Positions 1 to 8,101 of a stretch of DNA of 24,332 nt are shown here, piece after piece. The notes beneath the pieces are model-generated. The model was not told where the DNA came from and searched no databases. It was given only the letters and a program-made list of their open reading frames with translations. The DNA comes from Dehalococcoidia bacterium (GTDB taxonomy: Bacteria > Chloroflexota > Dehalococcoidia > UBA3495). The position numbers and the translations under genes are program-made. The stretch covers positions 1 through 24,332 of the forward strand of contig JAPKDE010000016.1 of the NCBI GenBank assembly GCA_028822675.1, in the 5' to 3' direction. How positions within the stretch are numbered: the stretch's first letter is position 1; each line of letters starts with the position of its first letter.

Positions 1-3000
1 GGCAGGGGCTGGCCGGCGAGATACCAGATACCACCCAGGTGGTTTACGTATCACCCCTGAAAGCCCTCTCCAACGACATCCAGAAAAACCTGGCCACACC
101 ACTGGAAGAAGTTTCTGTACTGGCAGAGACTGCTGGAACACCATTGCCGGAAATTCGAGCGGCCGTGCGCACCGGGGACACCAAGGCCTACGACCGCGCC
201 AAGATGGCAAAACGCCCGCCCCATATACTGATCACCACCCCAGAGTCGCTCTACATACTGCTTACTTCGAGAAATGGACGCCAAGGTCTAACCGGTGTCC
301 GAACGTTGATTCTTGATGAGATACACGCGGTGGCAGACGACAAACGTGGCTCCCATCTTTCGCTGTCAGTTGAGCGACTTTGCGCCTTGGCAGATAACCC
401 GATCGTCCGCATCGGTCTTTCGGCCACCCAGCGGCCTATAGAAGAAATTGGCCGGCTCTTGGTGGGTAGTAATTCCATATCTGCCGACAACGAACCTGAT
501 TGCTTGATCGTGAACACCGGTCACGCCAGGACAATAGATCTGGCAATCGAATTACCGCAGCGAGAGTTGGGCCCCATTGCCTCCCATGAGATGTGGGGCG
601 AGGCATTGGACTCGGTGGCCGACCTGGTACGCGCACATGGAACCACGTTGGTTTTCGTTAATACCCGTAGGTTGGTTGAACGGCTGTCCCGTCAACTTTC
701 CCAGCGACTGGGTGAGGACGCTGTCGTCGCCCTTCACGGCAGCCTTTCTCGCACCACCCGCTTGGCCGCCGAACAGAGACTTAAGGGAGGACTGGTCAAG
801 GTCTGTGTTGCCACGGCCTCCCTTGAACTGGGAATCGATATCGGAGTTGTAGACCTGGTCTGCCAGATTGGTTCTCCCAGGTCAATTGGCGTGTTGCTCC
901 AGCGTGTAGGCCGTTCTGGTCACCAAGTTGGAGGGACGCCGAAGGGAAGACTGTTTCCGTTGACCCGAGACGAACTTGCAGAATGTATTGCCTTGGCCAG
1001 GGCGATCAAACGGGGCAACCTAGACACTCTAGTAATACCGCCTTGGCCGGTAGATGTGCTGGCCCAGCAGATTGTGGCATCCTGCGCCCAAGAAGAATGG
1101 ACCGAGAATGGCCTGTTCGCCCTGAGTCGCAGCGCCTACCCGTACCGCGAACTGCCGCGAGAGAAGTTTAACCACGTAGTGGAGGTCCTCTCCGAGGGGT
1201 TCACGCTGCGGCAGGGACGTCGCGGGGCGTTTCTCCACCGCGACGGTATCAATCTTAAGGTCAGAGGGAAACGCGGCGCGCCCATCGCGGCCATGACCAG
1301 CGGCGGCGCAATTCCAAACAACGCCGATTACGACGTGATCCTTGAACCCGAAGAAACTTTCGTCGGTACGGTAAATGAAGACTTTGCCATTGAGAGGTTG
1401 GCCGGCGATGTGTTTCTATTGGGGAACACTCCCTGGAAAATCCGCCGAGTGGAAAGCGGCAAGGTTCGAGTGGAAGACGCCCAGGGCCAGCCGCCATCCG
1501 TGCCGTTTTGGCTTGGCGAAGCTCCGGGCCGCACTTGGGAATTGTCCCAGGAAGCCTCCGAGTTGCGGGAAGGCATCGACCAACGCCTGGATGACCATGC
1601 AGTAGCTCAGGCCTGGGTGATGGCAGAGTCAGGAGTTGACGAAGAATCCAGCCGACAATTGGTTGCTTATCTTGAAGAAGGAAAGCGAGTGTTGGGAGTT
1701 GTCCCGTCCAAGACCAAGGTTGTGGCCGAGCGGTTCTTCGATGAGAGCGGCGGCATGCAACTGGTGATACATGCGCCTTTTGGGGCCAAGATAAACCGGG
1801 CGTGGAGTATGGCCTTGCGCAAGAAGATCTGCCGGGCCTTCGATTTTGAATTGCAGGCAACCGCTACCGATGATGGTCTGAACTTTGCCCTTGGTCCCGG
1901 CCTGTCCATGCCGGTCGACGACGTTTTCACCTATGTGAACGAACGGACCATCCAAGAAGTGTTGCAACAGGCCATCCTGCAGGCGCCACTGTTTAGCACT
2001 CGCTGGCGTTGGAACGCGACAAGATCGCTGGCGATATTGCGTCACTCCGGTGGCCGCAAAGTACCTGCGCCCCTTATTCGGATGCGTTCTGAAGACCTGT
2101 TAGCTTCGGTTTTTCCTGCTCAGGTGGCCTGTCAGGACAACGCAATGCCGGGCGATATTGAGATCCCCGACCATCCACTGGTTTTTGAGACCATGCGCGA
2201 TTGTTTGACCGAAGCCATGGACGTTGAAGGCTGCAAGGAACTACTAGGCGGTATCAACAACGGCAGCATTGAGATATTTGGCCGGGACACGGTCCAGCCG
2301 TCGGCTTTCTCCCATCAGATTCTGAACGCCATGCCCTACGCCTTCTTGGATGACGCGCCGCTGGAAGAGCGTAGAGCTAGGGCAGTATCCCTGCGGCGCG
2401 CTCTGCCTGAGGACTCGCGGGACTTGAGCGCTTTGAATCCAACAGCCATCGTGCAGGAATCGATCAACGCCTGGCCTCGGATGCAGGACGCCGACGAACT
2501 CCACGATGCGCTTTTGATTCTGGGAGTGTTGGCAGAGTCGACAGCCCTCGCCAGCGCCGATCAAGACTGCATGAGGGCCATTCCCCTCTGGTTTGAATCG
2601 CTGATGGCCGCAGGTCGCGTTTATAGAATGCAATCGGACGGCGTCTACTACTGGGTGGCCGCTGAGCGCCTGTCACTCCTGCGTCAGGTCTACCCTAAAG
2701 CTTCTTTTTCACTTGTTCCCCCAGTCCATCTGATAGAGGCTTCTGACGAAAATGAGAACTCGCGAGAAGAAGACATCTATTGGGTGATGTGCGGCTGGGT
2801 GGGATGCTCCGGCCCTCTGACCGCCACGGAATTGGTCCTGGCCTTAGGACTGCCCCTTGACGACGTCGTTTACGGATTGGCGAGACTGGAGAACGAAGGT
2901 GTTGTCCTCAGGGGGAGTTTCCGAACCGAAATAGAGGAAGAAGAATTCTGCGACCGTCGCATCCTCTCTCGAATACACCGCTCCACCATTGACACACTCC

Positions 3001-3236
3001 GACGGGAGGTTGAACCGGTACCGCCGGCAACCTTTATGCGATTCCTTCTGCGTTGGCAGCACGTTGACCCGGCAGTACGACTCCAAGGAGAGGGCGGGCT
3101 GCTGACGGCGATCGAACAGCTACAGGGATTTGAGTCAGCATCAGGTGCCATCGAAGACGAAGCTCTGCTGTCCAGGGTTTCAGATTACAGCTCGGCCATG
3201 CTGGACCGGCTTTGTCTGGGCGAAGAGGTCCTCTGA
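1..3236 (+). CDS. lhr: Lhr-family ATP-dependent helicase, main part (5' end outside window; ends at in-frame TGA)
   Basis: This is a superfamily 2 DNA helicase of the Lhr (large helicase-related) type, implicated in DNA repair. The gene begins before the window: codons are open from base 3, and the GTG at 39 is internal. Visible motifs, in order, are motif Ia (YVSPLKALSNDI, from about 42), the DEIH box (315-326), SAT (about 419-427), then in the second RecA domain TLVFVNTRRL, VALHGSLSR and the motif VI stretch QRVGRSGH (900-923). The Walker A motif must lie just upstream of the window. After the RecA domains come the winged-helix and Lhr-specific core regions, and the frame then enters the long C-terminal domain found in E. 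coli-type Lhr. It stops at TGA 3234-3236, but homology continues in the same frame (next entries). Long Lhr proteins are about 1,500 residues, so this is the first two-thirds of one ancestral gene. The family call is strong; whether the truncated product works is unknown. Confidence 0.9.
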   Translation, partial: QGLAGEIPDTTQVVYVSPLKALSNDIQKNLATPLEEVSVLAETAGTPLPEIRAAVRTGDTKAYDRAKMAKRPPHILITTPESLYILLTSRNGRQGLTGVRTLILDEIHAVADDKRGSHLSLSVERLCALADNPIVRIGLSATQRPIEEIGRLLVGSNSISADNEPDCLIVNTGHARTIDLAIELPQRELGPIASHEMWGEALDSVADLVRAHGTTLVFVNTRRLVERLSRQLSQRLGEDAVVALHGSLSRTTRLAAEQRLKGGLVKVCVATASLELGIDIGVVDLVCQIGSPRSIGVLLQRVGRSGHQVGGTPKGRLFPLTRDELAECIALARAIKRGNLDTLVIPPWPVDVLAQQIVASCAQEEWTENGLFALSRSAYPYRELPREKFNHVVEVLSEGFTLRQGRRGAFLHRDGINLKVRGKRGAPIAAMTSGGAIPNNADYDVILEPEETFVGTVNEDFAIERLAGDVFLLGNTPWKIRRVESGKVRVEDAQGQPPSVPFWLGEAPGRTWELSQEASELREGIDQRLDDHAVAQAWVMAESGVDEESSRQLVAYLEEGKRVLGVVPSKTKVVAERFFDESGGMQLVIHAPFGAKINRAWSMALRKKICRAFDFELQATATDDGLNFALGPGLSMPVDDVFTYVNERTIQEVLQQAILQAPLFSTRWRWNATRSLAILRHSGGRKVPAPLIRMRSEDLLASVFPAQVACQDNAMPGDIEIPDHPLVFETMRDCLTEAMDVEGCKELLGGINNGSIEIFGRDTVQPSAFSHQILNAMPYAFLDDAPLEERRARAVSLRRALPEDSRDLSALNPTAIVQESINAWPRMQDADELHDALLILGVLAESTALASADQDCMRAIPLWFESLMAAGRVYRMQSDGVYYWVAAERLSLLRQVYPKASFSLVPPVHLIEASDENENSREEDIYWVMCGWVGCSGPLTATELVLALGLPLDDVVYGLARLENEGVVLRGSFRTEIEEEEFCDRRILSRIHRSTIDTLRREVEPVPPATFMRFLLRWQHVDPAVRLQGEGGLLTAIEQLQGFESASGAIEDEALLSRVSDYSSAMLDRLCLGEEVL
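3234..3236 (+). other. In-frame TGA inside the Lhr reading frame
   Basis: The frame reads LCLGEEVL, then TGA, then GRVSSK, and stays open to the TAA at 4182-4184. From memory of the family, Lhr proteins often carry a segment like LCLSGEVxWGRL here, so the TGA falls where a tryptophan (TGG) is expected, one base change away. There is no frameshift: both sides are in frame 3. The base after the stop is G, not the C that favours readthrough. TGA is the genuine terminal stop of cofG, folC and the LLM gene ending at 23705, so UGA is not generally reassigned. The candidates are nonsense mutation, consensus error or leaky readthrough. Confidence 0.85.
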
Positions 3237-3281
3237 GGCCGGGTTTCGTCAAAGACCACCCAGAAACCGAACGACGACTCA

Positions 3282-4184
3282 ATGCCATTGAGCCGGGCAT
3301 CGTTCACCAGAGCTACGCCAATAACAATGGTGCTGCGCGATTCGCTAGACTGGATTCTGGGCCCAACCGACCCCGATTCAGAGCAACTAACCGGCGCGGC
3401 TAAGGAAGTGGCTGAAGTCCTGAAAAACCGAGGGGCGTCATTCCTGTCGGACATTGTTACGGCGACCCAGCGTTTGCCATCAGATGTCGAAGAAGCGCTC
3501 TGGACGCTGGCAGCAACGGGACGGGCCACTGTAGACGGCGTTGAAGCACTGCGCCAACGGTTGGGCGGCACGGTGCGTCGGCCCCGCAGAAAAAACGGAC
3601 GTGGCGGCCGGGACAACTCCCGCACCAGCATGAACCGGCGGCGTGGGTACAGTCGTTGGTCATTGCTAGAACCTTTCGACCCCGTGGACGACCGTAGTGA
3701 ACCCATCGCAAGACAACTTTTAGACCGTTACGGCTTCATATTTCCAGAGTTGCTGGCCCGTGATGGGCTCACCTACAGCTGGCGAGACCTAGTGCGAGTG
3801 CTGCGACGATTGGAAGCCAGAGGGGAGATCAGGGGTGGTCGGTTTGTCTCGGGATACATCGGCGAGCAATTCGCTCTGCCGGAAGCCGTTGATCAGTTGC
3901 GCAAAACCAAGAACACTGAGGCAGATGGTCGATTTATTTCTGTGTCTGCGTGCGACTCGCTAAACCTGGCTGGAATCACCTCACCTGGGAGGAGAGTACC
4001 TGCATTGGTACGGAACCGTCTGGTGTACCGCGACGGCGTTCCCATCGCGTCGATGGAAAACGGTGCAGTGGTTGAGTTGACCAACGTCAGCCCTGAAATC
4101 ATGGGTCAAGCCAAAATCGCCCTCAGCGTGCACATCTCCCATTCCGGGTATCAGATGGACCGTCCGGATTTGGTGATCGTTTAA
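3282..4184 (+). CDS. lhr: Lhr helicase C-terminal part, separated from the main part by one TGA
   Basis: This is the C-terminal region of a long Lhr helicase. Recognisable family stretches are SRASFTRATPITMVLRDSL near the start, then RWSLLEPF, QLLDRYGFIFPELLARDGL, WRDLVRVLRRLEARGEIRGG, FVSGYIGEQFALPEAVDQLR and a terminal segment with LNLAGITSPGRRVPALVRNR. These belong to the winged-helix and beta-barrel region of the long-Lhr C-terminal domain. The frame is the same as the upstream part and is open from 3237. The first ATG is at 3282, others lie at 3327 and 3330, and none has a Shine-Dalgarno sequence, so independent translation is doubtful. A basic, low-complexity stretch (RRPRRKNGRGGR) lies near the middle. 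It is best read as the continuation of the preceding gene: either a pseudogene remnant, or one intact gene with a wrong base at 3236. Confidence 0.8.
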   Translation: MPLSRASFTRATPITMVLRDSLDWILGPTDPDSEQLTGAAKEVAEVLKNRGASFLSDIVTATQRLPSDVEEALWTLAATGRATVDGVEALRQRLGGTVRRPRRKNGRGGRDNSRTSMNRRRGYSRWSLLEPFDPVDDRSEPIARQLLDRYGFIFPELLARDGLTYSWRDLVRVLRRLEARGEIRGGRFVSGYIGEQFALPEAVDQLRKTKNTEADGRFISVSACDSLNLAGITSPGRRVPALVRNRLVYRDGVPIASMENGAVVELTNVSPEIMGQAKIALSVHISHSGYQMDRPDLVIV

Positions 4185-4208
4185 TATTCACCTGCCGGTC
4201 CTCTAACC

Positions 4209-4238
4209 AGGCACCACAATTGATAATCAAGGGTGCCT
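4209..4238 (+). repeat. Nested inverted repeat downstream of lhr
   Basis: Arms AGGCACC (4209-4215) and GGTGCCT (4232-4238) pair perfectly over 7 bp. Inside them lies a second palindrome, TTGATAATCAA (4220-4230). The element sits 24 bases after the lhr stop, where a terminator is expected, but no T-run follows, so it is not a classical intrinsic terminator. It could be an RNA 3'-end stabiliser or a binding site. Confidence 0.4.
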
Positions 4239-4346
4239 ATGCTAACGTTGCTAAGCACTTTCTACGCCTCTCCACCCAGTTAAATCCAGACCAACAAGCC
4301 TGGTTTATCGGGCGACAGGATTGGCAATTTCACAAAGGCGGCCCCA

Positions 4347-6134
4347 TTGTCCGAGTTCCGTTTTTCACCCAACCCAAACCAGGCGCATCTGGTCGACTGG
4401 CAATCCTGGGGACCCGCTGCATTTGCCAAAGCCCAGGAAAAGGATAGACCTGTTTTTCTGTCCATTTCCGCCGTGTGGTGCTACTGGTGCCACGTGATGG
4501 ATGAGACCACCTATACCGACCCCGATGTACAAGAGATTCTCAACGAGAACTTTGTAGCCATTCGGGTGGACAATGACCACCGCCCGGATATCAACTCCAG
4601 ATATAACGTGGGCGGCTGGCCCACCACTGGTTTTCTCACCGGGCACGGCGGTTTGGTCGGCGGCGCCACATACCTACCTTCCGACCAGCTGATTTCCATG
4701 ATGGCGGAGTTCATTGACGCCTATAAGAACGACCGCACTACCCTTTACACGGAAGCCAGAGAACTACTAGGCCGACGCCGGACTCACGCACGCCGAATCG
4801 TTGCGGGGCCCGAACTGGATCTGTCGGTTGTAGACATGGTTTCGCGCATCGTCGCTGGAGCTTATGACTCCACCAACGGCGGTTTTGGCAGCGAGCCCAA
4901 ATTCCCAAATGCCTCAATAGTGCGCTTTGTAAACCATCTCTACCGTACCAGTGGCGAAGATTTTTATGGTTCCATGTTAATCAAGACCCTAGACAGCATG
5001 TCCCAAGGTCAGGTCTTGGATGCTGCCGATGGCGGGTTCTTCAGGCACTGTGCCGAGGCAGACTGGACCCAACCCCAGCACGAAAAACTCCTGGAAGACA
5101 ATCTCAATTTGGTGCGGGAATTCCTTGACTCCAGCATCTTGTTGAAACGCCCTCAATACCGTGATACGGCCAAGCAGACCATCAGTTATCTAATGGATCA
5201 GCTATACGACCCCGCTGTGCCCGGATTCAGGGGCAGCCAAGGTGCTCATTCCGAATATTTCTCCCTGAGTGCCGACCACAGGACTGTCGAAGGCCGTCCT
5301 GACCCGGACCCATCTTGTTACGTCAGCAGCAACGCCCTCGCCGTAACTGTACTTCTGGATGCGGCTTGGAAGTTGGGCAACATGGAGCTTCAAAAAATAG
5401 CTCTGCAGGTATTGGAACGATTGGATTCGATGGCCCAATCTGACTCTTTCAGCCATGTGTACTCAAACGATGGGCCGTCAGATGCGCCGGCATTCTTCTC
5501 CGATTATGCCTGGCTACTGACCGCGTTGGTGCAGGCTCACGGCAAGACTTCCAACGAGGCTTATCTAACACGAGCCGTCACAGTCGCACAGTTGATGGTG
5601 GGGAATTTCTTCGACCAAGAAGGCGGCGGTTTCTACGACATTACAGAATATCCTGAGGCAGTTGGCCATTTAGCGATCAGAGAGAAAACCCTGGCCGATA
5701 ACACCGTTGCGGCCGAGGCATTGATCCGACTGCACCAAGCGACCAGAAATGACGACTACCGACAAATTGCAGAGGCCACTTTGAGCGCCTTTGTTGAAAG
5801 CTTCCGCGAAAGCGGCGAGTTTTCCGCCGACTATGGTCTGGCGGTTCATATGCTCAAGAATGACATGGTTGAAGTGACCGTTGAGGGGAACCTCGAAGAT
5901 CTCGGCTGCCAAGAACTTATAGCTGCAGCCGCACGGCTCCCTCAGCCAAATTTAGATATCAAGACAGTGAGTGCCGCTGAAGGTGACACGGTTGCCCGGG
6001 CCCACGTGTGCCTGGATACCGTGTGCTTGCCGCCGGTAGACTCACCCTCAGCCTTGGCAGAAGCGGTGGCTGGGCTGACCAAGCAACCGGAAAATCCATT
6101 TCAAGATATTTTCCAAGTCTTCCCCGGCAATTAG
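4347..6134 (+). CDS. Thioredoxin-domain protein, DUF255/YyaL-like
   Basis: The N-terminal 120 residues are a thioredoxin-like DUF255 domain: WCYWCHVMDETTY carries the CxxC at Cys45 and Cys48, and GGWP (89-92) matches the conserved turn of YyaL/spermatogenesis-associated protein 20 relatives (usual text CHWCHVM and GGWP). The remaining ~470 residues resemble the six-hairpin (alpha/alpha-toroid) part of this family, with motifs such as GGFGSEPKFPN, DGGFFRHC, HEKLLEDN and ADNTVAAEALIRLH. At 595 residues it is shorter than the roughly 680 of typical YyaL proteins. I chose the TTG start at 4347 because AAAGG lies 8 bases upstream (4334-4338) and the frame has no ATG before the stop at 4281. No signal peptide or membrane segment is seen, so it is probably cytoplasmic. 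The biochemical role of the family is not established; a thiol-redox or sugar-related enzyme is the usual guess. Confidence 0.85.
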   Translation: MSEFRFSPNPNQAHLVDWQSWGPAAFAKAQEKDRPVFLSISAVWCYWCHVMDETTYTDPDVQEILNENFVAIRVDNDHRPDINSRYNVGGWPTTGFLTGHGGLVGGATYLPSDQLISMMAEFIDAYKNDRTTLYTEARELLGRRRTHARRIVAGPELDLSVVDMVSRIVAGAYDSTNGGFGSEPKFPNASIVRFVNHLYRTSGEDFYGSMLIKTLDSMSQGQVLDAADGGFFRHCAEADWTQPQHEKLLEDNLNLVREFLDSSILLKRPQYRDTAKQTISYLMDQLYDPAVPGFRGSQGAHSEYFSLSADHRTVEGRPDPDPSCYVSSNALAVTVLLDAAWKLGNMELQKIALQVLERLDSMAQSDSFSHVYSNDGPSDAPAFFSDYAWLLTALVQAHGKTSNEAYLTRAVTVAQLMVGNFFDQEGGGFYDITEYPEAVGHLAIREKTLADNTVAAEALIRLHQATRNDDYRQIAEATLSAFVESFRESGEFSADYGLAVHMLKNDMVEVTVEGNLEDLGCQELIAAAARLPQPNLDIKTVSAAEGDTVARAHVCLDTVCLPPVDSPSALAEAVAGLTKQPENPFQDIFQVFPGN

Positions 6135-6147
6135 ACTTGGTGGATCC

Positions 6148-6170
6148 AAAACCCAGTAGCCGGGCTTTTT
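6148..6170 (+). terminator. Weak possible terminator after the DUF255 gene
   Basis: AAAA-CCC (6148-6154) can pair with GGG-c-TTTT (6162-6169) around a 7-base loop with a bulged C, and a run of five T ends the element. It sits 14 bases after the stop codon. The stem is short, so termination would be partial at best. Confidence 0.3.
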
Positions 6171-6223
6171 ATCTCGGCTGTATCATTACACCAATAAACA
6201 CCTAGAGTTGATGGAGGAATTGC

Positions 6224-8023
6224 GTGCTGCGTAGCGCGGACTGCGGGTCCCTAAGAAGCGAAAATGCCGACGATCAAGTAACCCTGGCTGGCTGGATCGG
6301 ACGGAGGCGTGACCACGGCGGAATCATATTCCTGGACCTTAGAGATCGGTCCGGGATTGTCCAAGTGGTGTTCAATCCTGAGATTGCGGCGGAGGCTACT
6401 CGCATTGCCGAGGAGCTTCGACCAGAGTGGGTCGTGCAGATTAAAGGCACGGTCAACCGACGACCAGACGGCAGTGGCAACCCGGCCATCGCTACCGGAG
6501 AAGTGGAGGTCATGGCCTCTGAAGTCACAGTGCTGAACCGTTCGCTAACGCCTCCTTTCTACATTGACGATGAGGCTGAGGCTGATGAAAGCCTGCGTCT
6601 GCGTTACCGATACTTGGACCTGCGCCGCCCGCCCATGCTGCGTAACCTGACATTGCGACATAATGTAGTTAAATACATTCGCAATTTCTTGAATGACCGG
6701 GATTTTCTGGAGATAGAGACTCCGATTCTCATCAAGAGCACCCCGGAAGGCGCCCGCGACTTCCTCGTGCCCAGCCGAATGCAACCCGGAAGTTTCTACG
6801 CTCTGCCGCAGTCGCCACAACAGATGAAGCAATTGCTCATGGTGGCTGGCGTAGAACGTTATTTTCAGATCGCCCGATGCTTCCGTGACGAAGATCTGCG
6901 TGCTGACCGTCAATTGGAGTTCACGCAGTTGGACTTGGAGATGAGCTTCGTTGAAGAACAAGACATCCTCGACCTGACCGAAGAACTCTATATTGGAATG
7001 ATGGAGTCGGTGTCTCCGGAGAAGAAACTTCGCAAACCGTTTCCGAGAATCAGCCATGCAGAGGCGATGGAACGCTACGCTTCCGACAAGCCAGACCTGA
7101 GATTTGGACTGGAGATGACCGATGTCTCAGACCTGGCCAAAGAGACTGAATTTAGGGTCTTTTTGTCCACTGTGGATGGCGGTGGCCAGATCAAGGGATT
7201 TGTCGTGCCTGGCCAAGCCCAGTTTGTGACCGGACAGGTCAAGGAGCTGGAAGACACTGCCAAAGCGGCCGGAGCAGGCGGACTGGTCTACATTCGCTAC
7301 CGCGGCACCAACTCGGTTGGACAGCTTAAGAGCGAAGAAATTTTGGAGTCAGCCGGGCTGCGCATGCCCCCAGAATGGCACCAGCGTCTCGCGGACAAGA
7401 TGGGAGCTGGGCCAGGAGACATGATTCTCTTGATGGCTGGCAAGCAACCTCGACTGAACAACTGGTTGTCAGCCATGCGGATGCATGTAAGCGAATTGCT
7501 GGAGCTTACCGACCCCAACGAATTGGCCTTTGCATTTGTCACGAGCTTCCCGCTGTTCGACTGGAACGAGGACGCCAAGCGTTGGGACTCGTCTCATCAT
7601 CCCTTCACGGCACCGGCCGACGGCCAGGAAACTGAGTTGGATGGAGACGATTTGGGATCAATTAAATCCAAGGCTTATGACTTGGTCTGTAATGGGTCAG
7701 AACTGGCCAGCGGCAGTATCCGGATTCATAACCGGGAATTGCAGGAAAAGATATTTGGGATACTGGGCCACTCCAAAGAAGACACAGTCGCCCAGTTTGG
7801 CCAGTTACTGGAAGCTTTTGAGTACGGGGCACCGCCCCACGGCGGAATCGCACCCGGCATTGACCGGTTGGTTGCCATACTCTGCGGCAGCGTATCCATC
7901 CGTGATGTAATCGCATTCCCCAAGACCCAAAGCGGATCCGACCTGTTGTTTGACGCGCCCACTCCAGTGGATCCAAAACAACTGGAGGAACTCTACCTGG
8001 AAAGTACATTTAAGCCCAAGTAA
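6224..8023 (+). CDS. aspS: Aspartyl-tRNA synthetase, probably non-discriminating (Asp/Asn)
   Basis: This class II aminoacyl-tRNA synthetase charges tRNA with aspartate in the cytoplasm. At 599 residues it has the usual bacterial length. An N-terminal OB-fold anticodon-binding domain contains GWIGRRRDHGGIIFLDLRDR (23-42). Motif 2 is FRDEDLRADRQLEFTQLD (about 217-235), the bacterial GAD insertion holds IKGFVVPGQAQ, and motif 3 is GGIAPGIDRLVAIL (about 535-549). His31 in the RRRDHGG stretch is the residue linked in Pseudomonas AspRS to recognition of both tRNA-Asp and tRNA-Asn; discriminating enzymes such as E. coli's have Leu there. This suggests that Asn-tRNA is made by transamidation (GatCAB), though no gat gene is in view. 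The GTG start is fixed by GGAGG at 6213-6217, 6 bases upstream. The gene ends in TAA ahead of a strong terminator. Confidence 0.97.
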   Translation: MLRSADCGSLRSENADDQVTLAGWIGRRRDHGGIIFLDLRDRSGIVQVVFNPEIAAEATRIAEELRPEWVVQIKGTVNRRPDGSGNPAIATGEVEVMASEVTVLNRSLTPPFYIDDEAEADESLRLRYRYLDLRRPPMLRNLTLRHNVVKYIRNFLNDRDFLEIETPILIKSTPEGARDFLVPSRMQPGSFYALPQSPQQMKQLLMVAGVERYFQIARCFRDEDLRADRQLEFTQLDLEMSFVEEQDILDLTEELYIGMMESVSPEKKLRKPFPRISHAEAMERYASDKPDLRFGLEMTDVSDLAKETEFRVFLSTVDGGGQIKGFVVPGQAQFVTGQVKELEDTAKAAGAGGLVYIRYRGTNSVGQLKSEEILESAGLRMPPEWHQRLADKMGAGPGDMILLMAGKQPRLNNWLSAMRMHVSELLELTDPNELAFAFVTSFPLFDWNEDAKRWDSSHHPFTAPADGQETELDGDDLGSIKSKAYDLVCNGSELASGSIRIHNRELQEKIFGILGHSKEDTVAQFGQLLEAFEYGAPPHGGIAPGIDRLVAILCGSVSIRDVIAFPKTQSGSDLLFDAPTPVDPKQLEELYLESTFKPK

Positions 8024-8042
8024 TTGCTTTAGTTAGCAAATA

Positions 8043-8076
8043 AAAAAGGCCCGCGGACTGATCCGCGGGCCTTTTT
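8043..8076. terminator. Bidirectional intrinsic terminator between aspS and the aldolase gene
   Basis: A perfect 10-bp GC-rich stem, GGCCCGCGGA (8048-8057) with TCCGCGGGCC (8062-8071), closes a CTGA loop. It is flanked by five or more A on the left (8043-8047) and TTTTT on the right (8072-8076), so it can stop transcripts from both convergent genes. Confidence 0.93.
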
Positions 8077-8101
8077 ATTACCTGTTTAAGGGCCTATCTA
8101 C

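Noticed and set aside
1261..1860. 199-residue open frame on the minus strand inside lhr
   Set aside because: It is antisense to a clearly conserved helicase, has low-complexity basic composition and no family motif.
3234..3236. UGA reassigned to tryptophan or selenocysteine throughout the genome
   Set aside because: TGA ends cofG, folC and the LLM gene at 23705 at family-typical lengths, TGG is used for Trp everywhere, and no redox-active residue is expected at this site.
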